From the NCBI GenBank assembly GCA_947462335.1, contig OX381707.1:67927740-67991739 (forward strand): a stretch of DNA of 64,000 bases. Direction: 5' to 3'. Both the position numbers and the translations under genes were made by a program. This document shows, one piece after another, positions 33,370 through 42,884 of this stretch (the stretch's first letter is position 1; each line of letters opens with the position of its first letter). The notes beneath the pieces are model-generated. The model saw nothing but the letters and a program-made list of their open reading frames with translations, had not been told where the DNA came from and did not search any database. This stretch comes from Harmothoe impar. Taxonomy: Eukaryota; Annelida; Polychaeta; Phyllodocida; Polynoidae.

Positions 33370-34947
33370 ATGAGCAAAAGACAACAGCTAGCGGCGTTCA
33401 AGAACAAGAAGACTACGCGGAACAGCGTTCGTTTAGCGTCAGTGCCTGCTCTTGCTACTGAACATGAGACTACCGCCGCAGCCGGTTGGTCTTATCACCC
33501 TCCTGCTGTAGCGAGCGCTCGCGGCAGTAGTAGTAGTAGTAGTAGTAGTAGCAGTAGCACTAGTAGTAGCAGTAGTAGTAGTAGTGGTAGTAGTACTAGT
33601 AGTACTACTGGTAGCAGTCGTCGTGCTAGCGACGTTGTTACACTCGCGACGGTACACGTTGCTGCTAAGCGCGCTGCCGCTGCTACCGCCGTCCCGCCTG
33701 CCGCTGCTGCTGCTGCTGCGCCTGCTACTGCTGCGCTTGCTACGGCTGCGCCTGCTGAGGCTGCTGCTGCGCCTGCTACTGTTGCGTCTGCTGCGGCTGC
33801 GCCTGCTGCGGCTGCTTCTGCTGCACTTGCTGCTACTGCTACTACTACTGACGACAACGCTCCTGGCACAGCGCAGTACTGGCAACCGGGTTTTTACCTC
33901 CCCACTACTGTTGATGACTTTGATGACCTGCCGCACGTTGCACAGCCCCTCTCCTCCACCACTACATCGACGGACGCCCTCGACGCCGCTCGCGCTGAGA
34001 GTTACAGCTATTCGGACACTCAGCCCCTGAACCGAGAAGAAGAGGAGGAGGAGGAGCAGCAACAGGGTGAGACAGAGAACGACGCTGACGACGAGGCGTA
34101 CGAAGAACCCGAAGGGCAAGGGGTGAGCGGTACGTTTTTCGGCTTCCCTCTTCGACCTTTCGACCTCACTTCCTCCACTGCTAGCGCCCCCCCGTCCGGT
34201 CCGTGGCGACTGCCCTCACCGCCACCTTACGAGGGCGGCGGCGGCGCTTCATCTTCTACCGCTACACACAGCACGGACGGCGTGTGGCTGCGCTGTTCCA
34301 ACAACGAGACCTCCGATACCACCAGCGCTGACGCTGCTCCTGCTATCGGTTCTGCTGCTGATTCAGCTCACGCTGATGGTGTTACTCATCCTGCGGGTGT
34401 GAAACGTTCTAAGGTGAGTTCCAGAACAACAAGGCCCACTAAGAAGAGAAAAATACAAGAAAAAGAAGGAGATGGACGAGAAGAAGCAGAGAAAACACTC
34501 GGGTTAGAGTTCTGCTTAGACGGAGCTTTGACGCTGGAGATCTGGGAGGACGTGGCTAGACTGTCTAGGAGGCCGCGCTACACAAAAGACGGCCAGGTGA
34601 AAGAGGCGTCTCTGACCAGAAGCAAGCGAGTGCACTTCACGGCCGACGCGCTGCGCGAGCTCATAGCACGCATCGCCGATATCCGCGCAGTGGTGCGCAT
34701 ACGCGACACAGCGGCCGCGCAAGGAAAACCTAATCACACCCCCTGGTTCGCAGTGCTGGATGAGGCGGGCGAAGTGTACGCAGCTGTGAGCTACTACAGC
34801 GGTAAGAACCTCGTCCACGTGCGCAAGTACGAAGGTCCTGACAAAAAACCCACACAGCAGGGAGTGACGCTGTCCGCCAGAGCGCTCAAAGAGTTGGATG
34901 ACAAAACAGAGATCATTCTGAAATATCTCGGCATAGATTCGGAATGA
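33370..34947 (+). CDS. Protein with two C-terminal PC4-like ssDNA-binding domains
   Basis: I chose the ATG at 33370 because it sits in an excellent Kozak context (CACCACCATGA); the upstream extension has no ATG. The product has 525 residues. The N-terminal two thirds are low-complexity: a long serine run, an alanine-rich block and a glutamate run (EEEEEEQQQ). A bipartite basic signal follows at about 345-361 (KRSK...TKKRK). Two PC4-like units come last. Unit 1, about 379-440, has LTLEIWE, YTKDGQVKEASLTRSKRVHF and ALRELIARI. Unit 2, about 468-520, has VYAAVSYYSGKNLVHVRKY, GVTLSARALKEL and a closing helix. This is the PC4 order: curved beta sheet, basic 'K..G..L' turn, helix. PC4 binds single-stranded DNA as a dimer; a fused pair could do so alone. 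Its location next to the polymerase suggests a replication SSB. Possible transcription-cofactor use is inference. Confidence 0.75.
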   Translation: MSKRQQLAAFKNKKTTRNSVRLASVPALATEHETTAAAGWSYHPPAVASARGSSSSSSSSSSSTSSSSSSSSGSSTSSTTGSSRRASDVVTLATVHVAAKRAAAATAVPPAAAAAAAPATAALATAAPAEAAAAPATVASAAAAPAAAASAALAATATTTDDNAPGTAQYWQPGFYLPTTVDDFDDLPHVAQPLSSTTTSTDALDAARAESYSYSDTQPLNREEEEEEEQQQGETENDADDEAYEEPEGQGVSGTFFGFPLRPFDLTSSTASAPPSGPWRLPSPPPYEGGGGASSSTATHSTDGVWLRCSNNETSDTTSADAAPAIGSAADSAHADGVTHPAGVKRSKVSSRTTRPTKKRKIQEKEGDGREEAEKTLGLEFCLDGALTLEIWEDVARLSRRPRYTKDGQVKEASLTRSKRVHFTADALRELIARIADIRAVVRIRDTAAAQGKPNHTPWFAVLDEAGEVYAAVSYYSGKNLVHVRKYEGPDKKPTQQGVTLSARALKELDDKTEIILKYLGIDSE

Positions 34948-34962
34948 GAGACGCTCAACGCT

Positions 34963-34964
<2 letters not shown>

Positions 34965-34994
<30 letters not shown>

Positions 34995-35015
34995 GCGTTT
35001 GACGTACGCTGTATG

Positions 35016-35047
<32 letters not shown>

Positions 35048-35125
35048 GGATACACAGACAGCAGACAGAAAGATAGTTACATAGACGACAGATTGATAGA
35101 TGGCTAGATAGATAGATAGATAGTT
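34965..35125 (+). repeat. Microsatellites between the PC4-like and polymerase genes
   Basis: (AC)n, (GACA)n and (GATA)n-like runs fill most of the 216-bp gap. I see neither an AATAAA nor a TATA box here, so the polymerase may be translated from a shared or read-through transcript, or from an undetected promoter. Confidence 0.6.
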
Positions 35126-35163
35126 AGACGGCTAAGTAGTTGGTAACCGAGTGAAAAAAAAAC

Positions 35164-38100
35164 ATGACACAGTACGTATGCGAAAAGTGTTTCAAAATGT
35201 TTAAAAGAGCGTACAACCACGAGAGACACGTAGAAAATTGTAGAGTAGTAGCTAAGTTTTGCCCTCTATGCGGCGAAGGGGATTGCCGAAAGAGCGCTTG
35301 TCGACGCGAATCTCTGGACGGGGTGACCGTCCCTCCGCGCATATGTGCTGTACCGAACGGGGAGGAAACGTTCACGGCGAATTGGCCTGCGATACAAACG
35401 GGCGTCAGGATGCACGGGACTCGCGTGAGTGTAACAAACTTCAGGCTACCAACCGGCGAGTTGAGTGACGCTGTAGATACTATGCGTCGCATTCACTTGA
35501 CACAAAGATTCAGATACAAAGTGGGTTTCTCGGTAGGCTTACTGTTACAACACAGAGAAGACAAGAGCAAACTGCGCTACTTCCACGCCTCCCAGAACAA
35601 CGCAACTCTCATACAACCGCTCCCTACTGTAACTAATTCAGAAACTTTGGAAGAGCTCCTCTCAAAGATGCAAAACACCGTCGCTTGCGAGGAGGTACGG
35701 AAACTTTGCGACGCTGACACCAAGTGGCACGTTCTTTTTCCTACCAATTTGAACATCTGCGTTTACATGGGACCGGGGGAATTCCCCATAGGCGGTAGGA
35801 TCACTCAGGCCGGTCGAGTTGGAAAGAGAAGCGGCGTGTTAGATTTTCCCAACAAGGACAACCTCTGCATCTTCCGCTGCATTTCCTTTCACTTATACAA
35901 CACCAGCAAGCGCGCTTCAGATTTGTTACGTCAGTTCTGTCCCGCTGCCACACCTGAATCCTTTCCGGGTCTGAACATCCGCGACTTACCCGCGTTAGAG
36001 AACTTGTTTGACGTACAAATAGCGGTTTACACCGCGTCGCGTCAAGTGCCGGGGCGGAAGTTGAGAAGACGCGTTACTCTGATCAGACCGCCTTCCAGAA
36101 CTGTGGCCGCCCGAGGTAAAGTCAACCTACACCTGACGGCGAAAGGCGGTTTGCACGTCTCTCTCGTCACGGACTTCAACGCGTACGCGGGCATATACGA
36201 ATGTTGCAAGTGTAAGGCGGCGTTCACCACCGAGTTCTTGCTGAAGAGACACAGGAACCAGCTTTCCTCTTGCCGACAAGTCAAGTTGCGCTACGTAGGT
36301 GGCATCTACCAAAATTCGAGAACGATTTTCGAAGCGCTAGCAGACTTCTCCATTTTTCCCCCCGACGGACATTCCGGAATCTACCCTTACAAGATCGCCT
36401 TCGATTTCGAGGCTTTCTTCAGACCGTGCAAAGAACCGTCGACGGAGCACGTGTCCCTGCTGTGGGATCACGTCCCTTTGTCGGCTAGCGTCGCATCCGA
36501 CTTTCCGGGGTGGGAGGGGCCCGTCTGCTTCGTCAGAGCGTCCGACGCAGATTCCGACCCCTTGTTGGACCGAGTTTTAAATCACATAAACGAGAACGCC
36601 AAAGCGATCGGGGAAGCTGTGCTAGAACTTTACCGACCGACGTTAGCGAAGTTAGATGCGGCGATAGGTGAAGCTCTCCTGCTGGAGGAGGCGACGTTCA
36701 CCACCCCTTCTCCAGGCGGCTTCGCTGCGGCTCAGACCAGACACCCGTTAGTTCAACTGAAGAAGCGTCTTCTGAGATACATCCGTCAAGCTCCAGTGGT
36801 GGGCTTCAACTCGGGGCGTTACGACTTGAACCTGATCAAAATACGCCTTCACTCGTTCTTCGCCTCCGGAGACCGAAGAAACCAAGAATTCAGCGTCATA
36901 AAGAGAAGCAATCAATACTTGGCGGTTTACACACAGCACACGGTTTTCTTGGACGTAGTCAACTATTTGGCACCCGGTTACAACTACGCGACCTATTTGC
37001 GAGCTTTCACCAGGAACGAAGAGAAAGGTCACTTTCCTTACGAATGGATGACGTCTACCAGGAAACTGGCAAACAGAACGCTGCCGCCGAGATCGGCTTT
37101 CGACAGCGAGCTGACGGGCGTCAAAATGTCCGAATCCGACTACGCCGCATGTCAGAAAGTTTGGTCCGACGAGAAGATGCAAACTATGGAAGACTACTTG
37201 ATCCACTACAACAACAAAGACGTGAAACCTTTCATAGAAGCTCTGAAAAATCACGCTAAATTTTTCCAAGATCGCGGCATCGACATGTTGAAAGACGGAG
37301 TTTCTCTCGCCGGTTTGACTTTACGCTTCCTCTTCCAAAACCTAGAAGACGCGTTCACAACGTTTCCCCAGTTCGACGCCGTCCTCCACGCTCTGATCAA
37401 AGAGAATCTAGTCGGCGGTCCTTCCATCATCTTCCATAGATTTCACGAGAAGGGCACCACGCGGATAAGGGAGCACAAGTACGGCGAAGAAGCGAGACCG
37501 TGCCAACACATCCTAGGACTAGACGCTAACTCTCTGTACTTGCGCTGCATGAGCGAAGCGCACTGCACGGGCTATTACGCGGTGAGACGGCCCGAGACCG
37601 AGTTCAAGCCCGAAATCAGGCAAAGAAACTCTCACAGCGCTTTGGAGTGGTTACGCTTCGTAGAGCACGACCGCGACGTGAAACTGCGCCACGCTCTGAA
37701 CGGCGGCGAGATGGCGGTAGGCTGTCGGAGAATTCGCGTGGACGGATTTCACGCGGCCTCTAATACGGTTTTCCAGTTTCACGGGTGTTGGTTCCACGCT
37801 CACGAGTGCATACCGTCGCACCGATATCAGTGCGCTTCACTGAGAGAGGAGAGACGCGACAGAACGACCAGAGTAAGCGCTTACTTGAAAGCGTTAGGTT
37901 ACAAGCTGGTCGTCGTGTGGGAGTGCGAATGGCGAGAGATGAAGCGTCGAGATGAGCGGGTCAAGGCCTCCCAACAACGCTGGAAGGTTGACGCTTTGAA
38001 AGTGTCTCGAAACGCGATGAGCGAGAGCGACATCCTTTCCGCTGTGAAAGAGGAGAAAATGTTCGGTTTAGTTCAAGTGGACATCACTACGCCGCCTCAC

Positions 38101-39291
38101 CTACGAGAGTACTTCGAAGAAATGACCCCCGTTTTCAAGAACGCGACCGTTTCAAAATCGGACATAGGCCCTCACATGTCAGACTTTGCGCAGGAAGAAA
38201 AGCTGTTGAGCACGCCTCAGAGATGTCTGATAGGGAGTTACCACGGAAAAAATATTCTCTTGGGAACGCCGCTTCTCAAGTGGTATTTAGAGCACGGTTT
38301 GATAGTCACCAAAGTGCAGCTGGTGGTAGAATACCTACCTAAACGCTCCTTTGCCGGTTTCGCGGACGAAGTGACGGCGGCGCGAAGACGTGGCGACGTG
38401 AACGAGAACGAGAAAATTCTGTCAGACTGTTACAAGTTAATGGGAAACGCTACGTACGGTAAAACAATCTGCAACAAAGAAAAACACACGGCGGTGAGAT
38501 ACACTGACAGTCGGAAGTTCGAACTATTGGCCAATTCGTGGCGCTTCAAAAAGGCGTCCGAGTTGACTTCCGATCTGTTTGAAGTCGAACTACAACCGAA
38601 AACGGTCAAGAACAACCTCCCTATTCAGATAGGGTTCATGGTATACCAGTACGCGAAGTTGAAAATGTTAGAGTTCACATACGACTTCTTGGATAGATTC
38701 GTCGATCGGCGCGATTATGCCCTTTGTCAAATGGACACCGACAGTCTTTACATGGCTCTCAGCGGTGCCACGTTGGATGACCTAGTGAAACCTCGCCTGA
38801 GAGAGACGTACTTCAGAGAGAAACGAAAGTGGCTTCCGACAGCGGTGTGCGACGAGCACTTAGAGCTTTTCGTGAAGACAAAAACGGAAAGAGTGCGAGA
38901 ATGGTGTGCGCCGCCCGGCGGATGTTGTGAGAGACGGTACCTTCACGATCTGAGAACTTCGGGGCTCATGAAAGCGGAGTGGGAAGGTGACGGGATCCTA
39001 AGTCTCAACCCTAAGACTTACATTTGCTACGATCGAGTCAGCGACACCGGTGAAAGAAAATCCAAAAAATGGAGTGCAAAAGGCGTACAGAAGAAACAAA
39101 ACCCCCAGGAACCAGACGCCTTCTTGGATGTTCTTCGCCAACGAAAAACTCTCATTGCTGTAAATAGAAATTTCAAAGTGGTGCGAAACAAAATGGTCAC
39201 CTACACCATAGAGAAAGACGGCGTGCGCTACTTGTATTATAAGCGTCGCGTGCATTCTGACGGTGTGACAACGAGTCCTTTAGAGATATGA
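35164..39291 (+). CDS. Family B DNA polymerase with Vsr-like nuclease insert, zinc fingers and OTU-like region
   Basis: The 1375-aa ORF is unbroken. Order: Cys/His zinc motif (C6, C9, H22, C26) and a cysteine cluster (C33, C36, C41, C46). Next comes an OTU-like region with a KDNLCIFRCIS motif (C235) and GGLHVSLVTD (H331). A zinc motif follows (C347, C350, H363, C370). The 3'-5' exonuclease has Exo I D414/E416, Exo II N549...Y553-D554 and Exo III Y682...D686. Polymerase motif A is LDANSLYL (D787). A Vsr-like insert has D860, FHGCWFH (H873, H878) and VVVWECEW at 916-923. Motif B is K1091-x3-NATYG, motif C is MDTDSLY (D1191, D1193), and KTY is at 1284-1286. All catalytic positions are intact. 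D860/H873/H878 keep the 13- and 5-residue spacing of E. coli Vsr D51/H64/H69. It presumably replicates the element, likely by protein priming as in the related DNA_pol_B_2 group (inference). Confidence 0.92.
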   Translation: MTQYVCEKCFKMFKRAYNHERHVENCRVVAKFCPLCGEGDCRKSACRRESLDGVTVPPRICAVPNGEETFTANWPAIQTGVRMHGTRVSVTNFRLPTGELSDAVDTMRRIHLTQRFRYKVGFSVGLLLQHREDKSKLRYFHASQNNATLIQPLPTVTNSETLEELLSKMQNTVACEEVRKLCDADTKWHVLFPTNLNICVYMGPGEFPIGGRITQAGRVGKRSGVLDFPNKDNLCIFRCISFHLYNTSKRASDLLRQFCPAATPESFPGLNIRDLPALENLFDVQIAVYTASRQVPGRKLRRRVTLIRPPSRTVAARGKVNLHLTAKGGLHVSLVTDFNAYAGIYECCKCKAAFTTEFLLKRHRNQLSSCRQVKLRYVGGIYQNSRTIFEALADFSIFPPDGHSGIYPYKIAFDFEAFFRPCKEPSTEHVSLLWDHVPLSASVASDFPGWEGPVCFVRASDADSDPLLDRVLNHINENAKAIGEAVLELYRPTLAKLDAAIGEALLLEEATFTTPSPGGFAAAQTRHPLVQLKKRLLRYIRQAPVVGFNSGRYDLNLIKIRLHSFFASGDRRNQEFSVIKRSNQYLAVYTQHTVFLDVVNYLAPGYNYATYLRAFTRNEEKGHFPYEWMTSTRKLANRTLPPRSAFDSELTGVKMSESDYAACQKVWSDEKMQTMEDYLIHYNNKDVKPFIEALKNHAKFFQDRGIDMLKDGVSLAGLTLRFLFQNLEDAFTTFPQFDAVLHALIKENLVGGPSIIFHRFHEKGTTRIREHKYGEEARPCQHILGLDANSLYLRCMSEAHCTGYYAVRRPETEFKPEIRQRNSHSALEWLRFVEHDRDVKLRHALNGGEMAVGCRRIRVDGFHAASNTVFQFHGCWFHAHECIPSHRYQCASLREERRDRTTRVSAYLKALGYKLVVVWECEWREMKRRDERVKASQQRWKVDALKVSRNAMSESDILSAVKEEKMFGLVQVDITTPPHLREYFEEMTPVFKNATVSKSDIGPHMSDFAQEEKLLSTPQRCLIGSYHGKNILLGTPLLKWYLEHGLIVTKVQLVVEYLPKRSFAGFADEVTAARRRGDVNENEKILSDCYKLMGNATYGKTICNKEKHTAVRYTDSRKFELLANSWRFKKASELTSDLFEVELQPKTVKNNLPIQIGFMVYQYAKLKMLEFTYDFLDRFVDRRDYALCQMDTDSLYMALSGATLDDLVKPRLRETYFREKRKWLPTAVCDEHLELFVKTKTERVREWCAPPGGCCERRYLHDLRTSGLMKAEWEGDGILSLNPKTYICYDRVSDTGERKSKKWSAKGVQKKQNPQEPDAFLDVLRQRKTLIAVNRNFKVVRNKMVTYTIEKDGVRYLYYKRRVHSDGVTTSPLEI

Positions 39292-39359
39292 AAAAAAAAA
39301 AAAAAAAATAAGCGTGTGCATCTTTTCAAAAATAGAGTGTTTATCAAGATTGAAAAAAA

Positions 39360-39366
39360 AATAAAT
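39360..39366 (+). terminator. Poly(A) signal of the polymerase gene
   Basis: AATAAAT about 70 bases past the stop, followed after 25 bases by a GT-rich GTTGTGTTTTC. That GT-rich stretch and the next roughly 90 bases (39390-39480) are homologous, in inverted orientation, to 31417-31508, the 3' flank of the death-domain gene. Confidence 0.6.
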
Positions 39367-39503
39367 AAAAAAAAATTAAAAGAAAATATTGTTGTGTTTT
39401 CATTATCATACGGCTTCTTTTACTAGTAAGTCGCGCAGTCTCTTAAAGCGTCACTCATGTGACGACGTCGCTTCCAGTCACGGGATCCTAAACAAAAAAA
39501 AAA

Positions 39504-39961
39504 CTTCTTCTTCTTCCGGTCACGTGATCAATCAGGTCGCTTCCGGTTGGCCATTAAGTCGTGTGACGTCACTTCCGGTCACGTGACTCATCAGGTCACT
39601 TCCGATCACGTGATCCTAAATTAGGTCATATGACGTCACTTCCGGTCCCCTAAGTAGGTCAGTAGGTTACCCAGAATGCACCATCCCCTAAGTAGGTCAC
39701 TTCCGGTCACCCAATGGAGGCCTCTGATTGGCTGCAGGGTTACCCAGAATGCACCGCTAATCCCCTAAGTAGGTCACTTCCGGTCACGTGACCAAATGGA
39801 GGCCTCTGATTGGCTAACTAGGTCACGTGACGTCACCACTAATCCCCTAAGTAGGTCACTTCCGGTCACGTGACCAAATGGAGGCCTCTGATTGGCTGCA
39901 TGTCGATTGAGTAATAAACAGTACTTAACTATAGTCCCGTTCCGATACATACTATACTACT
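39504..39961. repeat. Inner element right inverted repeat
   Basis: Reverse complement of 30426-30878 with minor differences, including extra E-box/ETS units near its inner edge. It begins with a short (CTT)n run and ends CATACTATACTACT. Confidence 0.9.
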
Positions 39962-40068
39962 AGCATCATATAAGACAGTCTCGGCCGCGCCAGCCGCATA
40001 TCGTACCAGAGGGATAGTCTAGCAGCAACCCGCCATCCCGTCCACAATCTGTGTACAGCAGTCTGGAC

Positions 40069-40580
40069 CAGACCACCAACTCTGGGTATAGCATTCGGGA
40101 TGACTGGAGCAAGACTGGATCTAACCCTTTAATAGTCGCATAGCGCTTTTAATGTGCAGTGCCCGTTGTCGTCATAAGCCATGAATGCAGCACTCAGAGT
40201 TCCTCACCAGGGCTGCATGCATGCATACACTGGCATATCGACAAAGAGCGTAGCGCATTAAAGCACTATGCTACCTTTAGCATTAAAGCGCTGAGGGGTT
40301 ATTTTTTGATAGTGTAGAACCAATATCTGTCTAATTAAACTCCTTATCAGTGCTGTTTTTTTTTCACATACAAAAGAATTAGGTAATGGCGCTCCGCCAT
40401 GTATTGGATAACCACTGCAGCGCGACTCTGAAAAGCGGCGGCGGTGAATTTCCATTTAGATCCTGAAAAGGGGGGCGGTCAGATGTCGTCAAGGCCCTGA
40501 TAAGTAGGGCAGTTCAAATCATATGATTACATTGAGCTAATTTTCTTGCTGAAAAGAATGAATAATTGTATTTGTATGAA
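40069..40580. other. Outer element interior, no gene seen
   Basis: Follows the resumed third copy of the 0.38-kb repeat. No ORF stands out. Confidence 0.4.
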
Positions 40581-40814
<234 letters not shown>

Positions 40815-41054
40815 GACACCTGATGATCTCCACACGATGACCTGATTGCCCTTCCTAAAAAAAAAACACAAAAAGCCCAACTCGATCTACCTACTCAACA
40901 GGGTTTCAGTGTAGAGCGTATAAGGGGTTTTTCTGATGCGTATATTATATTGAGATTGATTTTCAACTTTTGTGATCAGTGGTTGGTCCTTAAAAGGACC
41001 GTTTGGTAGAGAGAGAGGGTCGCAGGGACCTTGCTGCTGAAGCGGAGGGCGTGG

Positions 41055-41408
41055 TCATAACGCGTGGTGGTCCTTCAGCAGCTCCTCCAGCACGGCGGGC
41101 GGTAGTCCTTCCTCCATGCAGACTTGCTGCTTGACTCGCTCCACGCACTGGCGGATGAGTTGATCAGCGACGTTCGCGATCAGCTCATCCACCACACCCT
41201 CTGCTTCAGCAGCAGTCCGCTGTCTCTCCTCTCTCTGTAGCGAGGCTACGAACTGCTTCTCCACGGCCGCATCGATCATAGATCGAGAAACGGCCACGAA
41301 GTTCTGTCTCTCCGCCTCCTCTCTCTGTAGCACGGCTACGAATTCCTTCTCCACGGCCGCATCGATCATAGATCGAGAAACGGCCACGAAGTTCACTCCG
41401 TGAGCCAT
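41055..41408 (-). CDS. 117-aa protein with a duplicated 30-residue helical unit
   Basis: I chose the ATG at 41408 (ACAAAATGG). A longer reading needs a GTG start. After MAHGV, two near-identical units follow: NFVAVSRSMIDAAVEK, then EFVAVLQREEAERQ in the first and QFVASLQREERQR in the second. A helical tail VVDELIANVADQLIRQCVE and a basic stretch come next. Both units look amphipathic and could form a coiled-coil or helical hairpin. There is no signal peptide or membrane helix. It is transcribed inwards from the right side of the outer element. No family is recognised; the DNA duplication (about 90 bp) shows the repeat arose recently. Confidence 0.5.
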   Translation of the reverse strand: MAHGVNFVAVSRSMIDAAVEKEFVAVLQREEAERQNFVAVSRSMIDAAVEKQFVASLQREERQRTAAEAEGVVDELIANVADQLIRQCVERVKQQVCMEEGLPPAVLEELLKDHHAL

Positions 41409-41550
41409 TTTGTCGAACTGACTTCCTAGCCGCCTGAGAGATGCTGACGTCACACTATTTTCGACGACGCTATGACGCGCACGAGGTAGACAGACGACGT
41501 CGTTTCACTTCCTTATTTGGAGTTTGGGATCTTGTGACACCGAAGTCATA

Positions 41551-41758
41551 CCGTACGGTCGCGATAAAGCAACTAGTGTTGAAAAGCGCGCCGGTCTTGT
41601 ATAAGCGCCGGAGTATAAGAGCCTCCAAATGTTTTTTCTCAAGCACTAAAATCGCGACTTTGAATAAGCGCCAGGGCCTGGCTTGTATATAGCTCCTGAG
41701 TAAGAACTTCACCGAATTGAAAAGCGCTCCCTCAGAGCCCTTAATCGCGACAGTACGG
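41551..41758. mobile_element. 208-bp MITE, sibling of 21257-21448
   Basis: Ends CCGTACGGTCGCGATAAAGC and its inverse, flanked by TA on each side (41549-41550 and 41759-41760). The body repeats GAATAAGCGCC-like motifs. It lies just upstream of the 117-aa gene and could have moved or cut its promoter. Confidence 0.8.
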
Positions 41759-41759
41759 T

Positions 41760-42640
41760 ACAAATCTGATGTCAACCCGCGCCAAAACCAAAAAGGGTGT
41801 TCCGGTCACACGTACCTACGACGAGCGACCTTCAGCTATCACCACGTGAAGAGTTGGAAATAAATTTTGTACGGCAAGAAAACTGAAAACTGATAACGAT
41901 TCCATTAGATAAGTATTTGGTTCCAATCTATGGCGAGATATTTCCACCAGAGCGATTGATTTATATGTCTGTAAGGTTCAGCTCTCCAACACTCTCCAAT
42001 ATCCGCCGGTGCACGACGGTCGCCGCCCATCATTAGTGACAACTAAACTTCTGCTGGAGAGTGAAAGTTACGTTGAGTCTTGAGGTGCGCAGAGATACTA
42101 TCTGCCGCAGCCTGATTTTAGTTCCACGCTATTTAGATAACCGCCCCATTTAAAATCTCTCTCTCGATCCTAGAAAAGGAAAAAAAGGCTAGAGTTTATC
42201 ATGGACGCGTCTCAGTTTTAGTCAAGCCGTAAATTGAAGAACCCGAGCTTGTACATATACCCACGTGAGGAGTGACATAGCGGGGCGTTCAGTTAGTACT
42301 GAGTCTATAGTCAAGGTCAAGTTCCACTCTCTAAACAGAGCTTTAGCGACTCGGTCATCTAGACTAGACCGCGCGCGCGATTTTTTTTGCTGAAGCAGCT
42401 AATCGATGGAAACGTAGAGAAGACGTACTCGATCAAAAACTGCTTCAGAGACTTGTTATCAGGTATTAACAGTTAAATCAAAATATTTCAAAACATCCAG
42501 AAAAGCAGAATGACATGTCCTACGAGCTACAGCCGGGCACTGACGTCATTTCAATCAGGTCGCAGCGCTTTTTAGACACCTTTTCTGTAGGACCCGTCTC
42601 ATACCTTAGTATATAATACCGTAAACGCCGGGTGATTAGT
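41760..42640. other. Outer element interior, no gene seen
   Basis: No convincing ORF. A TATATAATA lies at about 42611 without an obvious target gene. The sequence is not repeated elsewhere in the window as far as I can see. Confidence 0.4.
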
Positions 42641-42646
42641 ATATGA

Positions 42647-42715
42647 TCACATTGACAGTCGCGGATCCACGAAGAGGCTGGATAAGCCACGAGCGGACCC
42701 GCGACTGCAATGTGA
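42647..42715. repeat. 69-bp near-perfect hairpin
   Basis: Arms TCACATTGACAGTCGCGGATCC and, facing it, GGACCCGCGACTGCAATGTGA, with two mismatches. The loop contains a smaller GGCT/AGCC stem. It could be a hairpin RNA precursor or a cruciform site. No partner copy is seen in the window. Confidence 0.7.
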
Positions 42716-42884
42716 CATAATCTTACCATGCGCTTTGTTTTGTTTTTGTTTCTATTTACAACAGCAAACATTTCAACAGCCTATTGTTTTTTTAAAATGA
42801 TGAAAAATCGGCCCAAAAAAAAGTAAAACATTTTAGAGCTAAATTTGTGGAGGATAGCCGGACATGCTGATGTCACTAGACCCC

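Larger units (their letters stand above)
30426..39961. mobile_element. Inner Polinton-like element (9,536 bp), complete
   Basis: The ends AGTAGTATAGTATG and the inverse are exact. The target duplication AGCATC is present at 30420-30425 and 39962-39967, and it interrupts a repeat whose intact copies lie next to it. The inverted repeats are nearly identical to each other, and all three genes are open, so insertion is recent and later than the outer element's. Gene order: death-domain protein (minus), bidirectional promoter region, PC4-like protein (plus), DNA polymerase (plus). I find no integrase, packaging ATPase, protease or capsid ORF, unlike described Polintons. Confidence 0.9.

Noticed and set aside
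33439..34119. Minus-strand 226-aa ORF opposite the PC4-like gene
   Set aside because: Shadow of trinucleotide repeats; no promoter or domain.
34405..34420. Splice donor-like AAGGTGAGTT inside the PC4-like ORF
   Set aside because: The frame stays open and the PC4 domains lie downstream in the same frame; no matching acceptor is needed.
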